From contig NZ_CP012882.1 of NCBI RefSeq assembly GCF_002224265.1, forward strand, positions 992,001 to 1,056,000: a stretch of 64,000 nucleotides of DNA. Direction: 5' to 3'. Below are positions 42,838-53,100 of the stretch, piece after piece. Positions within the stretch are counted from its first letter, which is position 1; each line of letters opens with the position of its first letter. A program made the translations under genes and the position numbers. Under the pieces are notes generated by a model, which made no database searches, was not told where the DNA came from, and saw only the letters and a program-made list of their open reading frames with translations. Source of the DNA: Vibrio vulnificus NBRC 15645 = ATCC 27562. GTDB lineage: Bacteria > Pseudomonadota > Gammaproteobacteria > Enterobacterales > Vibrionaceae.

Positions 42838-43351
42838 AGGCCGTTTCATTCTGCTGCTGTTGGTTCTCACATTTGCTTTGCCCGCCATTGTCGCGAAGGT
42901 GGTATTGGAACAACATTGGTACCAATCCGGTGTTTCAAATAAAGGGGAGTTAATAGAACCCTACACCACCTTACAAAGTCTCGGACAGGAGAACCCATTT
43001 CAGGGAAAAGGGTGGCAACTGGCGTATTTGTTGCCCACGTCTTGTGAAGCACTTTGCCAGCAGCAACTTCATCTCTTAGGCCAAAATCATCTCGCTTTGG
43101 GCAAATATCAAGAGAGAGTCGAAGCAGTAGTTTGGGCATTTTCTCCAACAACAACTAATCTTAATTATGAGCAGGTTGTGATAACAAAACAGATTGAAAG
43201 CGTTTTGAAACCGGGGGATATGGTGATCGTCGATCCACTAGGTCAGTTGGTGATGCGCTACCCACTGAACGCCACCAAGTCACTCATAGAGCAAAACAAA
43301 GAAATACTCTCAGATCTGAGGAAGCTGCTTAAACTTTCGCGAGTTGGTTGA
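42818..43351 (+). CDS. Membrane-anchored cox-operon protein (thioredoxin/SCO-like position)
   Basis: A 177-residue protein with one N-terminal helix (about residues 8-27) and a periplasmic domain that looks like a degenerate thioredoxin fold: LLPTSCEALCQQQLHLL, with two cysteines 5 apart, and VIVDPLGQLVMRYPL near the C-terminus, resembling SCO/redoxin proteins. Such small proteins are common in proteobacterial cox operons between surf1 and ctaA. The strong AAGGAGG and start at 42818 lie inside the surf1 3' end (20-bp overlap). Confidence 0.75.
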   Translation: MISTQNRGRFILLLLVLTFALPAIVAKVVLEQHWYQSGVSNKGELIEPYTTLQSLGQENPFQGKGWQLAYLLPTSCEALCQQQLHLLGQNHLALGKYQERVEAVVWAFSPTTTNLNYEQVVITKQIESVLKPGDMVIVDPLGQLVMRYPLNATKSLIEQNKEILSDLRKLLKLSRVG

Positions 43352-43364
43352 AGGGGAGGGAACC

Positions 43365-44390
43365 ATGAATCTTCATCGGATTATGGTACAAATTGCGTTA
43401 GTGTTAACGTCGGTGGTGATACTACTTGGTGCTTACACGCGGCTTTCGGATGCAGGGTTGGGATGCCCTGACTGGCCTGGTTGTTACGGCCATCTCACGG
43501 TGCCGAATACCGCGGCGGAATTGAGTGTCGTAGAGGATAACTTTCCAGGCATGATGGTTGAGCCAAGCAAAGCGTGGCTGGAAATGATTCATCGCTATTT
43601 TGCAGGTAGCTTGGGTGTGCTGATTTTCGCCATTACGTTACTCTGTCTGTTTAAAGCCAAAGCACCGAAGGTGGTGCCGATTGTGCTCTCACTGTTGGTT
43701 GTTGCTCAAGCGTTGCTAGGCATGTGGACTGTGACCATGAAACTCATGCCAGTGGTGGTGATGGCGCATTTGCTCGGCGGCTTCTTACTGTTTGTGTTGC
43801 TTGCGATTCTCTATTGCCAACTCAAACCAACCGAATTTATGGTGGACTGGCAGTTTGTCGATCCCAGACTGCGGTTTTTCTCATTTTTCGTTATCGCCGT
43901 GGTGGCTTTGCAAATCCTTTTAGGCGGGTGGACGTCATCCAATTACGCGGCACTAATGTGCAGTGAACTGCCGATTTGTGAAGGGGATTGGGTAAGCTAT
44001 CTGGATTGGAAGAACGCGTTCGATTTTTGGAATTTAGGCCACCACACCTATGAGTTTGGCGTTTTGGAATACCCCGCCAGAATGACCATTCACGTCACGC
44101 ATCGTATTGGTGCGATGGTCACGTTTTTCTGTGTAATGACCTACTGCTTTTGGCTCTATCAACAAAGCGAACCTATCGTTCAGCAACTGGCCATTGCGAT
44201 TGGGTTGATTCTGTTGGCACAGGTGGGATTGGGCATCAGTAATGTTCTCTATCAGTTGCCACTCTCTGTCGCGGTGGCTCACAACTTAGGTGCCGCACTA
44301 CTGATTATGTTGGTGAGTGTGAGCAGCTATGTGCTTTGGCAGGAACAGCCGGGTATAGAACTCAATTTCGAGGGATTTAAATATGAGTAA
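43365..44390 (+). CDS. ctaA: Heme A synthase (COX15/CtaA)
   Basis: A 341-residue inner-membrane heme A synthase with eight helices. It converts heme O to heme A for the oxidase. Conserved histidines lie in [22 protein letters not shown] and AHNLGAA, and the loop cysteines are in [10 protein letters not shown]. The start at 43365 has GGGGAGGG before it. It overlaps ctaB by 8 bp. Confidence 0.92.
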   Translation: MNLHRIMVQIALVLTSVVILLGAYTRLSDAGLGCPDWPGCYGHLTVPNTAAELSVVEDNFPGMMVEPSKAWLEMIHRYFAGSLGVLIFAITLLCLFKAKAPKVVPIVLSLLVVAQALLGMWTVTMKLMPVVVMAHLLGGFLLFVLLAILYCQLKPTEFMVDWQFVDPRLRFFSFFVIAVVALQILLGGWTSSNYAALMCSELPICEGDWVSYLDWKNAFDFWNLGHHTYEFGVLEYPARMTIHVTHRIGAMVTFFCVMTYCFWLYQQSEPIVQQLAIAIGLILLAQVGLGISNVLYQLPLSVAVAHNLGAALLIMLVSVSSYVLWQEQPGIELNFEGFKYE

Positions 44391-45282
44391 AACGTTATCC
44401 GTCGACAAGCCACAAACACGATCTTTATGGAGTACTTACTGGACGCTTACCAAGCCCAAAGTGGTCGCGTTGATGTTGTTGACATCAGTGGTTGGAATGA
44501 GCTTGGCGCCTCATGAGCAGTTTACGTGGCATCAGGCACTGATCGCCTTGATCGGCATTGCGCTCATGGCGGGATCGGCGGCAGCGTTCAATCATCTGAT
44601 TGATAGAAGAATCGATGCCAAAATGGCAAGAACATATCGTCGGCCGCTTCCTAAAGGGGATGTCAGCCCCTTCAATGTGCTGTTGTTTGCGCTTCTGATT
44701 GGTTCGTTAGGGTTTCTATCGCTAATGCTTTGGGTAAATAGCCTCACTGCCTATCTCACTTTTGCCAGTTTGTTGGGCTATGCGGTGGTTTATACGCTCT
44801 ATTTAAAACGAGCGACCCCTCAAAATATCGTGATTGCAGGTATTGCTGGTGCGATGCCGCCTTTATTGGGTTGGACATCGATAACGGGTGAGTTACATCC
44901 TCATGCATGGTTGTTGGTGATGATCATTTTCATTTGGACCCCTCCGCATTTTTGGGCGTTGGCGATTCACAGAAAAGAGGATTATGCCAAGGTGAATATC
45001 CCCATGCTGCCAGTGACGCATGGCGTTGAATACACCAAAACGTCGATTCTTCTCTATGCCATTCTGCTGGCGTTGGTTTGTATGCTGCCCGTATTGGTTG
45101 GAATGGCCAGCTATCTCTATTTATTTAGTGCACTGGTGCTGAATGTCTGTTTTGTGCTGTATGCGATAAAACTCAAGTTTCGAGCTGAAGAACGCACCGC
45201 GCTCGAGATGTTTCGTTTCTCTATCTACTTTTTGTTGCTGTTGTTTTGCGCTTTGCTACTTGATCAGCAACTGGCTGGGTAA
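44383..45282 (+). CDS. ctaB: Heme O synthase (protoheme IX farnesyltransferase)
   Basis: A 299-residue UbiA-family prenyltransferase that adds farnesyl to heme B. It has nine helices, the first Asp-rich-type motif in [16 protein letters not shown], and [17 protein letters not shown] with the second motif. It is the last gene of the cox operon and completes the heme A pathway. Confidence 0.93.
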   Translation: MSKTLSVDKPQTRSLWSTYWTLTKPKVVALMLLTSVVGMSLAPHEQFTWHQALIALIGIALMAGSAAAFNHLIDRRIDAKMARTYRRPLPKGDVSPFNVLLFALLIGSLGFLSLMLWVNSLTAYLTFASLLGYAVVYTLYLKRATPQNIVIAGIAGAMPPLLGWTSITGELHPHAWLLVMIIFIWTPPHFWALAIHRKEDYAKVNIPMLPVTHGVEYTKTSILLYAILLALVCMLPVLVGMASYLYLFSALVLNVCFVLYAIKLKFRAEERTALEMFRFSIYFLLLLFCALLLDQQLAG

Positions 45283-45355
45283 GTTGCGACTCATCCTCTT
45301 TGTCTTGCGATGGAGAAGCATGCTGAGAATCGATGTGATGGTGGTTAAGATGGCA

Positions 45356-45380
45356 AAAAGGGAGCAACTTGCTCCCTTTT
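45356..45380. terminator. Bidirectional terminator
   Basis: AAAAGGGAGC pairs with GCTCCCTTTT around AACTT. It lies between the end of the cox operon and the convergent ompA-like gene and has A/T-runs on both sides. Confidence 0.85.
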
Positions 45381-45397
45381 GTCATAATGTCACAGGC

Positions 45398-46471
45398 TTA
45401 CTGTGCTGGTTGTTGTAGCTCTTGGTACTCAAAGCTAGGAATCGTCACTTCCACACGACGGTTTTGAGCACGACCTTCAGCTGTTTTGTTTGAAGCAATA
45501 GGTTGAGATTCACCGGCGCCACGCACCTTAAGCTGCTCTGCTTTCACGCCTTGCTCGACCAAGTAATCCGCGACCGCTTGAGCGCGCTGCTCAGAGATAC
45601 GTTGGTTCACTTTTTCAGAGCCGGTTGAATCGGTATGGCCAACAATTTCAGCTTCTGCATCTGGGTATTTAATCAATACTTCAGCCAATGGAGCTAACGC
45701 TTGTTTACCGCCAGCAGACAATTTGCTGCTGCCTGTTGCGAATAGCTCTTGGTTGTATTGCTGATTAGAGAATTTGGTCACCCACTCTGGTTTAGGTTCA
45801 GGTTTTGGCTCTTCAGCTAAAAGAATTGGTTCAGCAACAGGCTCTTCTTGCTTCACTTCTTCAGCTGGTCTTGGCTCAACTGCCGTTTCATTCGCTGCCG
45901 CTGCCGCAGTGGCTGCTGAGCTAGCACCACCAAACAGATAGGTAATACCGATACCAAAGAAATTCGCGTCCATATCTTTCACGATGTCATCGGACATATC
46001 TTGATAACGCTGGTACTCTGCACGCGCTTTAAAGCTTTCGGTTAATGCGTATTCAAGCCCCAAAGAGCCAGTCGGAACAAGGTCTTTATCATCGCCATAG
46101 ATCATGTATGCCGCGCCAACTTTGGCAAAAGCATCGAGCTTTTCATTCAGTGGTAGGCTGAACTTCGGTGCCAGTGTGTAAGCGGCCAGTTTTGCTTCAG
46201 AGAAATAGCCGTTAGAGAAGTTCGTTTCATGCTCACCAAGAAGGTCGATCCCTAGCTCAGCAGAGACATGTTTGCTGAAGTTGTAGCCGTAATAAAGGCC
46301 AAAACCTGCGGACTCGTCGTCACACTTTGAGCTTACGTAACAAGCGTCGTCTAGATTTACATAGCCAATTTTGCCTCCGAAATAGAGATCTGACCAAGCT
46401 GCGTTCGCTGTTGCTGAGAAAAAACCACTGCTAGCGAGCACCGCAGATAGGGTGACGGCTAATTTTTTCAT
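45398..46471 (-). CDS. ompA: OmpA-family outer-membrane protein
   Basis: A 357-residue outer-membrane protein. The signal peptide ends at ANAA (about residue 24). An eight-strand beta-barrel (about 25-180) has a short Cys pair in DDACYVSSKCDD. A Pro/Glu-rich linker (about 198-232) leads to the OmpA peptidoglycan-binding domain, with the GHTDSTGSE and NQRISEQRAQAVADYL blocks. It anchors the outer membrane to the cell wall. AAGGAA precedes the start. Confidence 0.9.
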   Translation of the reverse strand: MKKLAVTLSAVLASSGFFSATANAAWSDLYFGGKIGYVNLDDACYVSSKCDDESAGFGLYYGYNFSKHVSAELGIDLLGEHETNFSNGYFSEAKLAAYTLAPKFSLPLNEKLDAFAKVGAAYMIYGDDKDLVPTGSLGLEYALTESFKARAEYQRYQDMSDDIVKDMDANFFGIGITYLFGGASSAATAAAAANETAVEPRPAEEVKQEEPVAEPILLAEEPKPEPKPEWVTKFSNQQYNQELFATGSSKLSAGGKQALAPLAEVLIKYPDAEAEIVGHTDSTGSEKVNQRISEQRAQAVADYLVEQGVKAEQLKVRGAGESQPIASNKTAEGRAQNRRVEVTIPSFEYQELQQPAQ

Positions 46472-46669
46472 ATATTTTCCTTAATTTATGCTTAAGTTCA
46501 TCAATGTGCATATTGGTGCTGTTTAATATATTTTAAAAAATCACCAATTCCAATTTGATGTGTTTATTTTTTCTCATTCTAGTAACAAAATGTAATTGAA
46601 AAAATAGCATTCCAACCAATAGATTCGTACAAATGCTAATTTCTAAAGAATAAGACAACTATGTTTGGG

Positions 46670-46687
46670 TGTAATTATTTTTTTACA
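46670..46687 (+). promoter_or_regulatory. TyrR box candidate upstream of aroG
   Basis: TGTAAT-TATTTT-TTTACA matches the TyrR consensus TGTAAA-N6-TTTACA in 11 of 12 bases, about 165 bp upstream of aroG. A perfect 17-bp palindrome (TTTACAT-AGC-ATGTAAA, 46682-46698) overlaps it. The rest of 46472-46851 is AT-rich with promoter DNA for both divergent genes and no gene that I can see. Confidence 0.45.
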
Positions 46688-46842
46688 TAGCATGTAAAGC
46701 GTAAAATTATTTAAAAATTTGCCTTCTTTTAAAAAAAGTGCTTGCGGTATTGTTTTTCTGCCGATAAGTTACTTGCCTATACCAAGAAGAAAGGGCGGTC
46801 GGTAGCCGTATCCCTAAAATTTTCGCCCAGAGATAGTGATAG

Positions 46843-47904
<1,062 letters not shown>

Positions 47905-47935
47905 CCCTGTTTAGTCTCCCATTGTGTTATTGAGT

Positions 47936-47965
47936 AAGCCAGCGATTCGCTGGCTTTTCTTTTTC
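47936..47965 (+). terminator. Terminator of aroG
   Basis: AAGCCAGCG (47936-47944) pairs with CGCTGGCTT (47948-47956), then TTCTTTTTC. The remaining DNA up to the chemoreceptor start (48217) is AT-rich, and I saw no gene in it. Confidence 0.85.
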
Positions 47966-48216
47966 AATGTGATGCGTAGTGAAAAGAGCGATAAGAGTCC
48001 TGCTTTTGCGAGCCATAGAGAAGGTGCTAACTTCTGTCTATTTTAAAATCACTCATGTCTTTTGTTCTCATTTTAGCTCACACCATATTGATATTAAGAA
48101 ACTGGATGTGTGTGAAATGTGTTGGTTAGTTTAAAATTTGATATCAACATTTTGTAATAAAGAGAAATATTGTGTATATATCTGCCCACAATTACTCTCC
48201 ATAACAAAAGTTTATA

Positions 48217-49779
48217 ATGTCAGCACTTATTTCTAATTCAGCTCATGAAACTCTCCTGAAAGAGCACGAACAGCTCGTTTCTACTACTGATTTAAAAGGT
48301 GTGATCACCTATTGTAACGAGGCATTTTGCCGAATCGCCGAATTCAGTGAACAAGAACTGTTGGGTGAAAACCACAATATTGTGCGTCACAGTGATATGC
48401 CCAAAGCGGCATTTGGCGATATGTGGCAAAACCTAAAGCAAGGGAAAGCTTGGCGAGGTATCGTGAAAAATCGAACCAAGTCAGGTGGTTTTTACTGGGT
48501 TGATGCCTATGTGACGCCCATTTATGAAAATGGTGTGATGTCTGGCTACCAATCAGTGCGTGTCAAGCCAAAACGCGAATGGGTCGAGATAGCTTCGAAA
48601 GCGTATCACTCTTTACTGGATGCGGAGCGAAATGGCCGGCGGTGGTCACTCAAACTGAATGATTCACTTCGATACGCGATCTTGCTGGGTTCTATCTCGG
48701 CACCGGTGCTTGCGCAAATGCTGAGTTTGGACGGCACGTATTCTGTTTTGGCCAACTTGATGCCTTTGACTACATTGGCACTGCTGTTTAGGCAAGAGTT
48801 AATTGATACACCTCAGCAGTTAAAGGCGCTACAAAGTAAATTTGATAGCGTGAGTCGTTTAATTTATTCCGGAAAAAACCAGTTCTCTATCGCTGATTTT
48901 CATTTAAAAATGGCGTCGGCTCGCATTCGCACGGTCCTGGGGCGGATGACGGATTCTGCTAGACCTTTACAGCAATTGGCAGATGATTTGAGTGCGACGA
49001 CAGAGGAAGTGTCACAAGCGTTGGGTCAGCAGGCGTCGGATATTCGCCAAGTTCAACAAGCGACGGACTCGATGGAGGTGGCGGCTCAATCAGTAGTGAG
49101 CAGCACGCAAGACGCTGATCGCCTAATCGAAGAAACAGCTCAGCGCTGCGTTGCGGCAAAGCAAAGTATCGATCAAACCCATCGGAACTTAGAACAGTTG
49201 ATGCTGCAGGCTGAAAAAGCGACGGCAACAACGTATCAGTTATCCGAACAGGCACAGAAAGTCAGTCAGTTTATGGAGGAAATTGGTGGCATTGCGGAAC
49301 AAACGAACTTACTGGCTTTGAACGCTGCGATTGAAGCGGCTAGGGCCGGTGAGCAAGGTCGAGGTTTCGCGGTGGTCGCTGATGAAGTTCGTGCATTGTC
49401 GGGCAGAACGTCAAATGCCACACTGCAAATTAGAAGCAGTATCGACACCATGCTGGCTACCATTCAATCTTGGCAAAACGACATTCTAGAGAATAAACAG
49501 CAAACGGAATCGTGTTCAGAAGTCGCCGCAATCAGCGCTGAACGATTATTGGAGGTGGAGAAAATGATGTGCTCTATGAGTCAATTGATGGAGACAGTAG
49601 CAGCGTCGGCGGACAATCAAATGCAACTCTCCAGTCAGGTGAATCAACACATTCATTCGATTGTGACCACTTCGGAACAAAATCTTGCAGCGACCTATTC
49701 CGTGGAAGAAAACAGCCAGAAGCTGAAGTCTCGAGTGGACGATTTCTATCAGCTTGCCTATCGATTTGAAGAGAAATAG
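48217..49779 (+). CDS. PAS-domain methyl-accepting chemotaxis protein (Aer-like)
   Basis: A 520-residue chemoreceptor. A cytosolic N-terminal PAS domain (about 15-125: [30 protein letters not shown]) resembles the Aer redox/FAD sensor. A short hydrophobic hairpin follows (about 150-190), then the signalling domain with the highly conserved [20 protein letters not shown] hairpin tip. It has no periplasmic domain. It probably senses redox state or a small intracellular ligand and signals to CheA. No clear RBS precedes the ATG. Confidence 0.87.
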   Translation: MSALISNSAHETLLKEHEQLVSTTDLKGVITYCNEAFCRIAEFSEQELLGENHNIVRHSDMPKAAFGDMWQNLKQGKAWRGIVKNRTKSGGFYWVDAYVTPIYENGVMSGYQSVRVKPKREWVEIASKAYHSLLDAERNGRRWSLKLNDSLRYAILLGSISAPVLAQMLSLDGTYSVLANLMPLTTLALLFRQELIDTPQQLKALQSKFDSVSRLIYSGKNQFSIADFHLKMASARIRTVLGRMTDSARPLQQLADDLSATTEEVSQALGQQASDIRQVQQATDSMEVAAQSVVSSTQDADRLIEETAQRCVAAKQSIDQTHRNLEQLMLQAEKATATTYQLSEQAQKVSQFMEEIGGIAEQTNLLALNAAIEAARAGEQGRGFAVVADEVRALSGRTSNATLQIRSSIDTMLATIQSWQNDILENKQQTESCSEVAAISAERLLEVEKMMCSMSQLMETVAASADNQMQLSSQVNQHIHSIVTTSEQNLAATYSVEENSQKLKSRVDDFYQLAYRFEEK

Positions 49780-49828
49780 GTGCAGCGATGATAAAAGCAA
49801 ACCCCGTCGCTGTTTGATTCGGCGGGTT

Positions 49829-52222
49829 CTAACCTTTTTTCTGCAAACTCTCCACCGTGTATGGGTTCGATTGCATCCACTCTTCTCGCCATGCAATAAA
49901 TTCTTCCAAGGCTATTGGTTTGCTTACACAATAGCCTTGTATTTCATTACAGCCTAGCTCTTTAAGTGATTCAAATAAGGCGTAGGATTCCACGCCTTCT
50001 GCCACCACCTGTAACCCTAAACTATGCGCAAGGTGGATGGTGGAACTCACGATCACCTTATCATTTGGATTTTCCAGCATGTTTAAGACAAACGATTTGT
50101 CGACTTTCAATTCATTGACGGGTAACCGCTGTAGATAGCCAAGGGAAGAATAGCCAGTACCAAAGTCATCGATAGAGAGATGAAAGCCCATTTGAGACAA
50201 CTGCAGCAACGTCAGTTCTGATGTTGCTGGATCATCCATGATGGCGCTTTCCGTGATTTCTAAACAGAGGCCACTGGCAGGAACATTGTATTCGCTGAGC
50301 CAGTGTTTTAAGTCATCGATTAGTTGCGGGTTAATCAAATCCCACGTCGAGAGATTGACCGAAATGGTCAGTTGACCGGAGAGTGGTTGTAACTCGCGCC
50401 AATGCTGAATTACTTGTTGTATCATCCAGCGCGTCAACTCCCTTACATAACCCGTTTGTTCAGCAAAAGGCACAAAGAAGAAGGGGGCAAGCAAGCCTCT
50501 TTCCGGATGCTGCCAGCGAATCAGCGCCTCTGCTGACGACACCACTTTGGTTGTGGCCGTGACTTTGGGTTGAAGATAGACGCGTAACTCGTTTTGTAAT
50601 AGCGCCTTCCTCAATTCTGACAATAGCGAAAGGTTCTCGGGAATGGCGGTGACTAAGGCACTGTCGTAGAAAACCACTTGTTCTTTTTTGCGTTTGGCGC
50701 TGTACATGGCGATCTGGGAGGCGTTGATTAAGCTGTCAACATCCCCGCCATCGCTTGGCCAAGTGGCGACTCCGATAGAGACACTGATATCAATTGGGGT
50801 ATCGTTGATATAGAAAGGGGTATCAAGACGTTGCTTGAGCGTTGCAACACTGTCAGCCAGCTCACCACTGTTGGTTTTAATTTCACACACAAACTCGTCA
50901 CCACTGATTCGAGCCGCAAAAAGAGAAATGCTTTCCGAGGTTAACGTGAGTCTTTGCGCCATCTCTTGCAACACCGCATCGCCAACATGGTAACCCAGTA
51001 CATCATTGATGTGTTTGAAGCGGTCTAGGTTGATGGTGATGACCGAAATTGACTTGAGCGATGGATGGGCCAGCGCTTGTTTCAAGTGTTGTCGGAAGTT
51101 TTCCCGGTTTGGGAGATGCGTCAAAGTATCGAAGTAAGCGAGTTGAGTGATGGTCTGTTTTTGCTCCTCAAGACGTCCGCGCATTTGATCAAATCCCCGT
51201 GTCAGTTGACCAATTTCATCAGGACGCTGTGTACCTTCAATCGTTGCCGTGTAGTTGCCGTCGGCGAGTGCTTTGGTTGCTTTGGTGAGTGTGATTAAAG
51301 GGCGGATAACGCGATGAGATAAGGCGAGAACGGCAAGAGTGAAGAGCACAATCGCCAATCCAGATACCCATAAATATTGAGACGCAAGCTTATCAAAGCG
51401 AAGGCTTGCCGCATCCAAAGATTCAAGGAAAACAACGTGAATCCAATGCTGGTTCGGCAGTTTTTCCGTCAGCGTTTCGGTGACGAAGATTCTGTCGGCG
51501 ATGGAGCGATCCTGCATAGTTGAACTCGCGATGGTGCGAGGTTCAGGCAAGGAAGAGAAGTAGGCTTTTATTGGCGCTTCGTTTGATACCACGTAAATGT
51601 TCGATGAATCGCTGAGAGATGAAAGTAGCGCAATATCAACTCCAGCCAATTGGCTTGCAAGACTGATACGCTGGTGGGAGACCTCAAAACCAAACAGCAC
51701 ATAACCAATAATGCGCGGCGCTCTGATTGGCGCGAGGACAAACTGAGTCGGCTTACCTTTGTAGATCATGAGATGGTATGGCCTCGCGGTCGTAAACTGT
51801 TTAATGGCGGTGACGAGATCTTTGCGTGAGGCTTCGGAAATGTTGTCTTCAGACAGCGCCTGCAGTTCCCATTGGTGATCGATAAGCACAGCAATAGAGG
51901 CATCCACCCTGGCTGCGTTGTTTTGCAGTGCTGAGGTAATAGTTTGTTGATCTTGGGTGGCTACCGCGGTGCGAAAGCCAAAATCAGATGCCAGTAGGTC
52001 GGCGTTTTCTTGTAAACGGAAACTGGCTTGAGTCAATAACTGATCCCATACTCGCTTCGAGACCTCGAGCGTCTCTCGTATCTCTTCGCGAATGTGGGCT
52101 TCTACCGTCACTTGCACCAATGTGTAACTGACAAATTGGATCGAAATGAGAAAGGCAAGAACGAACGTGATAAACCGACGGGAAAGACTAGTCCGTAGGT
52201 AGTGGCCCAATAGCGAGTTCAC
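49829..52222 (-). CDS. Membrane GGDEF-EAL protein with periplasmic sensor and HAMP
   Basis: A 797-residue c-di-GMP protein: one helix (about 15-37), a periplasmic sensor domain (about 40-275), a second helix, HAMP (about 300-350), a GGDEF domain with SGDEF at the signature, and an EAL domain with AEALIRWQ, VNLSTWDL, EITES, DDFGTGYSSL, LKVDKSFV and AEGVES. The EAL half is complete, so phosphodiesterase activity is likely. Its start overlaps the stop of the cupredoxin-like gene (ATGA), coupling the two. The periplasmic protein may therefore be its input. Confidence 0.86.
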   Translation of the reverse strand: MNSLLGHYLRTSLSRRFITFVLAFLISIQFVSYTLVQVTVEAHIREEIRETLEVSKRVWDQLLTQASFRLQENADLLASDFGFRTAVATQDQQTITSALQNNAARVDASIAVLIDHQWELQALSEDNISEASRKDLVTAIKQFTTARPYHLMIYKGKPTQFVLAPIRAPRIIGYVLFGFEVSHQRISLASQLAGVDIALLSSLSDSSNIYVVSNEAPIKAYFSSLPEPRTIASSTMQDRSIADRIFVTETLTEKLPNQHWIHVVFLESLDAASLRFDKLASQYLWVSGLAIVLFTLAVLALSHRVIRPLITLTKATKALADGNYTATIEGTQRPDEIGQLTRGFDQMRGRLEEQKQTITQLAYFDTLTHLPNRENFRQHLKQALAHPSLKSISVITINLDRFKHINDVLGYHVGDAVLQEMAQRLTLTSESISLFAARISGDEFVCEIKTNSGELADSVATLKQRLDTPFYINDTPIDISVSIGVATWPSDGGDVDSLINASQIAMYSAKRKKEQVVFYDSALVTAIPENLSLLSELRKALLQNELRVYLQPKVTATTKVVSSAEALIRWQHPERGLLAPFFFVPFAEQTGYVRELTRWMIQQVIQHWRELQPLSGQLTISVNLSTWDLINPQLIDDLKHWLSEYNVPASGLCLEITESAIMDDPATSELTLLQLSQMGFHLSIDDFGTGYSSLGYLQRLPVNELKVDKSFVLNMLENPNDKVIVSSTIHLAHSLGLQVVAEGVESYALFESLKELGCNEIQGYCVSKPIALEEFIAWREEWMQSNPYTVESLQKKG

Positions 52223-52830
52223 AGATTCCCTCCTAACGCGGGCATCACCACTTCGACAGCAGTATTGTTTTCAGTTAAAACGGCGCTTTGAGTGACTAAG
52301 GGAGAGCCAAAGGGTAACGCAGAATGCCACACTTCAATCTGATAGGTATCGGCTTGTTGCTGTGTGAAATACACTTCACCTTGATTGTTTGTTTTGGCAA
52401 AGAGTGGCGTGTCGGAGACTAGAATCCATGCCAGCATGCTATCGTGAATATTGCAGCCAATCTCAACAACCCCCGCCTTATCAAACACGACGGGTTTTTC
52501 AGGCCGACCTGAATAGAGTTTGAGTTCAAATGTTTTTGCGTTTGAGAACGAGTAAACATGGTGTCGAACTCTATCACGATTAGGAAATTCAACAGCACTG
52601 CCTTTAGTGATCACCAATACATTCGGGGTAAAAGTTCGGTGGTTTTGGCTTAATTCAGTGACAGGCATCGGCTGGAGAGATTGAAGAAGCGCTTCTGACT
52701 TGAGAAGCACGACCGCGTTTTCAAGCGGTTCCCGTTGTTGAGTGAGTACCCTTACCGTCAAATCCGCTGCGAAGCAGGGCAAGGAAACTAGAGACAACCA
52801 CAGTATGTGAATAGTTCGTTTGCTCACCAT
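52219..52830 (-). CDS. Periplasmic cupredoxin-like protein (methylamine-utilisation-like)
   Basis: A 203-residue exported protein with a signal peptide (cleavage at about residue 21). A cupredoxin-type fold is suggested by H90/H91 and the motif C126-x2-H129-x2-M132, the ligand pattern of a type 1 copper centre. The C-terminal third looks like a carboxypeptidase-regulatory (beta-sandwich) domain. Databases often call such proteins methylamine utilisation protein, but no methylamine dehydrogenase genes are here. It is translationally coupled to a GGDEF-EAL enzyme. GAGGAA precedes the start. Confidence 0.72.
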   Translation of the reverse strand: MVSKRTIHILWLSLVSLPCFAADLTVRVLTQQREPLENAVVLLKSEALLQSLQPMPVTELSQNHRTFTPNVLVITKGSAVEFPNRDRVRHHVYSFSNAKTFELKLYSGRPEKPVVFDKAGVVEIGCNIHDSMLAWILVSDTPLFAKTNNQGEVYFTQQQADTYQIEVWHSALPFGSPLVTQSAVLTENNTAVEVVMPALGGNL

Positions 52831-53044
52831 GTTACTTCCTCAATAGCTTAGGGGTGTTTTTGGATCGGGCATCGCTTCTTGTGACGGCTTGATAGCGGTG
52901 ATGTTTTAACTATAGATGAAAGATGGCAAACAGAATGCTTGATGCAAGAAGAAAGCGGTTTGTGCGTTTGTGCAGCCAGTGGAAGGTGGGCAAAATCGAC
53001 GGGTGTGTTAGCCTCGCTCGACATGGCAAGATTGTAAGGATAAT

Positions 53045-53075
53045 AAAAAGCCCCGCTAAATAAAGCAGGGCTTTG
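53045..53075 (-). terminator. Terminator of the tal-tkt unit
   Basis: AAAGCCCC-GCT pairs with AGC-A-GGGGCTTT (one bulged A) around AAATAA. A T-run follows on the minus strand, about 25 bp after the transketolase stop. Confidence 0.82.
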
Positions 53076-53100
53076 AATTCGATTTGGTCTGAAATCGTGA

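Noticed and set aside
46738..46767. A possible GTG-started leader peptide with two Phe codons before aroG.
   Set aside because: There is no RBS, it is only nine codons long, and no convincing terminator/antiterminator pair follows.
52219..52830. Literal methylamine-utilisation function for the cupredoxin-like protein.
   Set aside because: No methylamine dehydrogenase or maturation genes are nearby; the name is inherited from distant homology.
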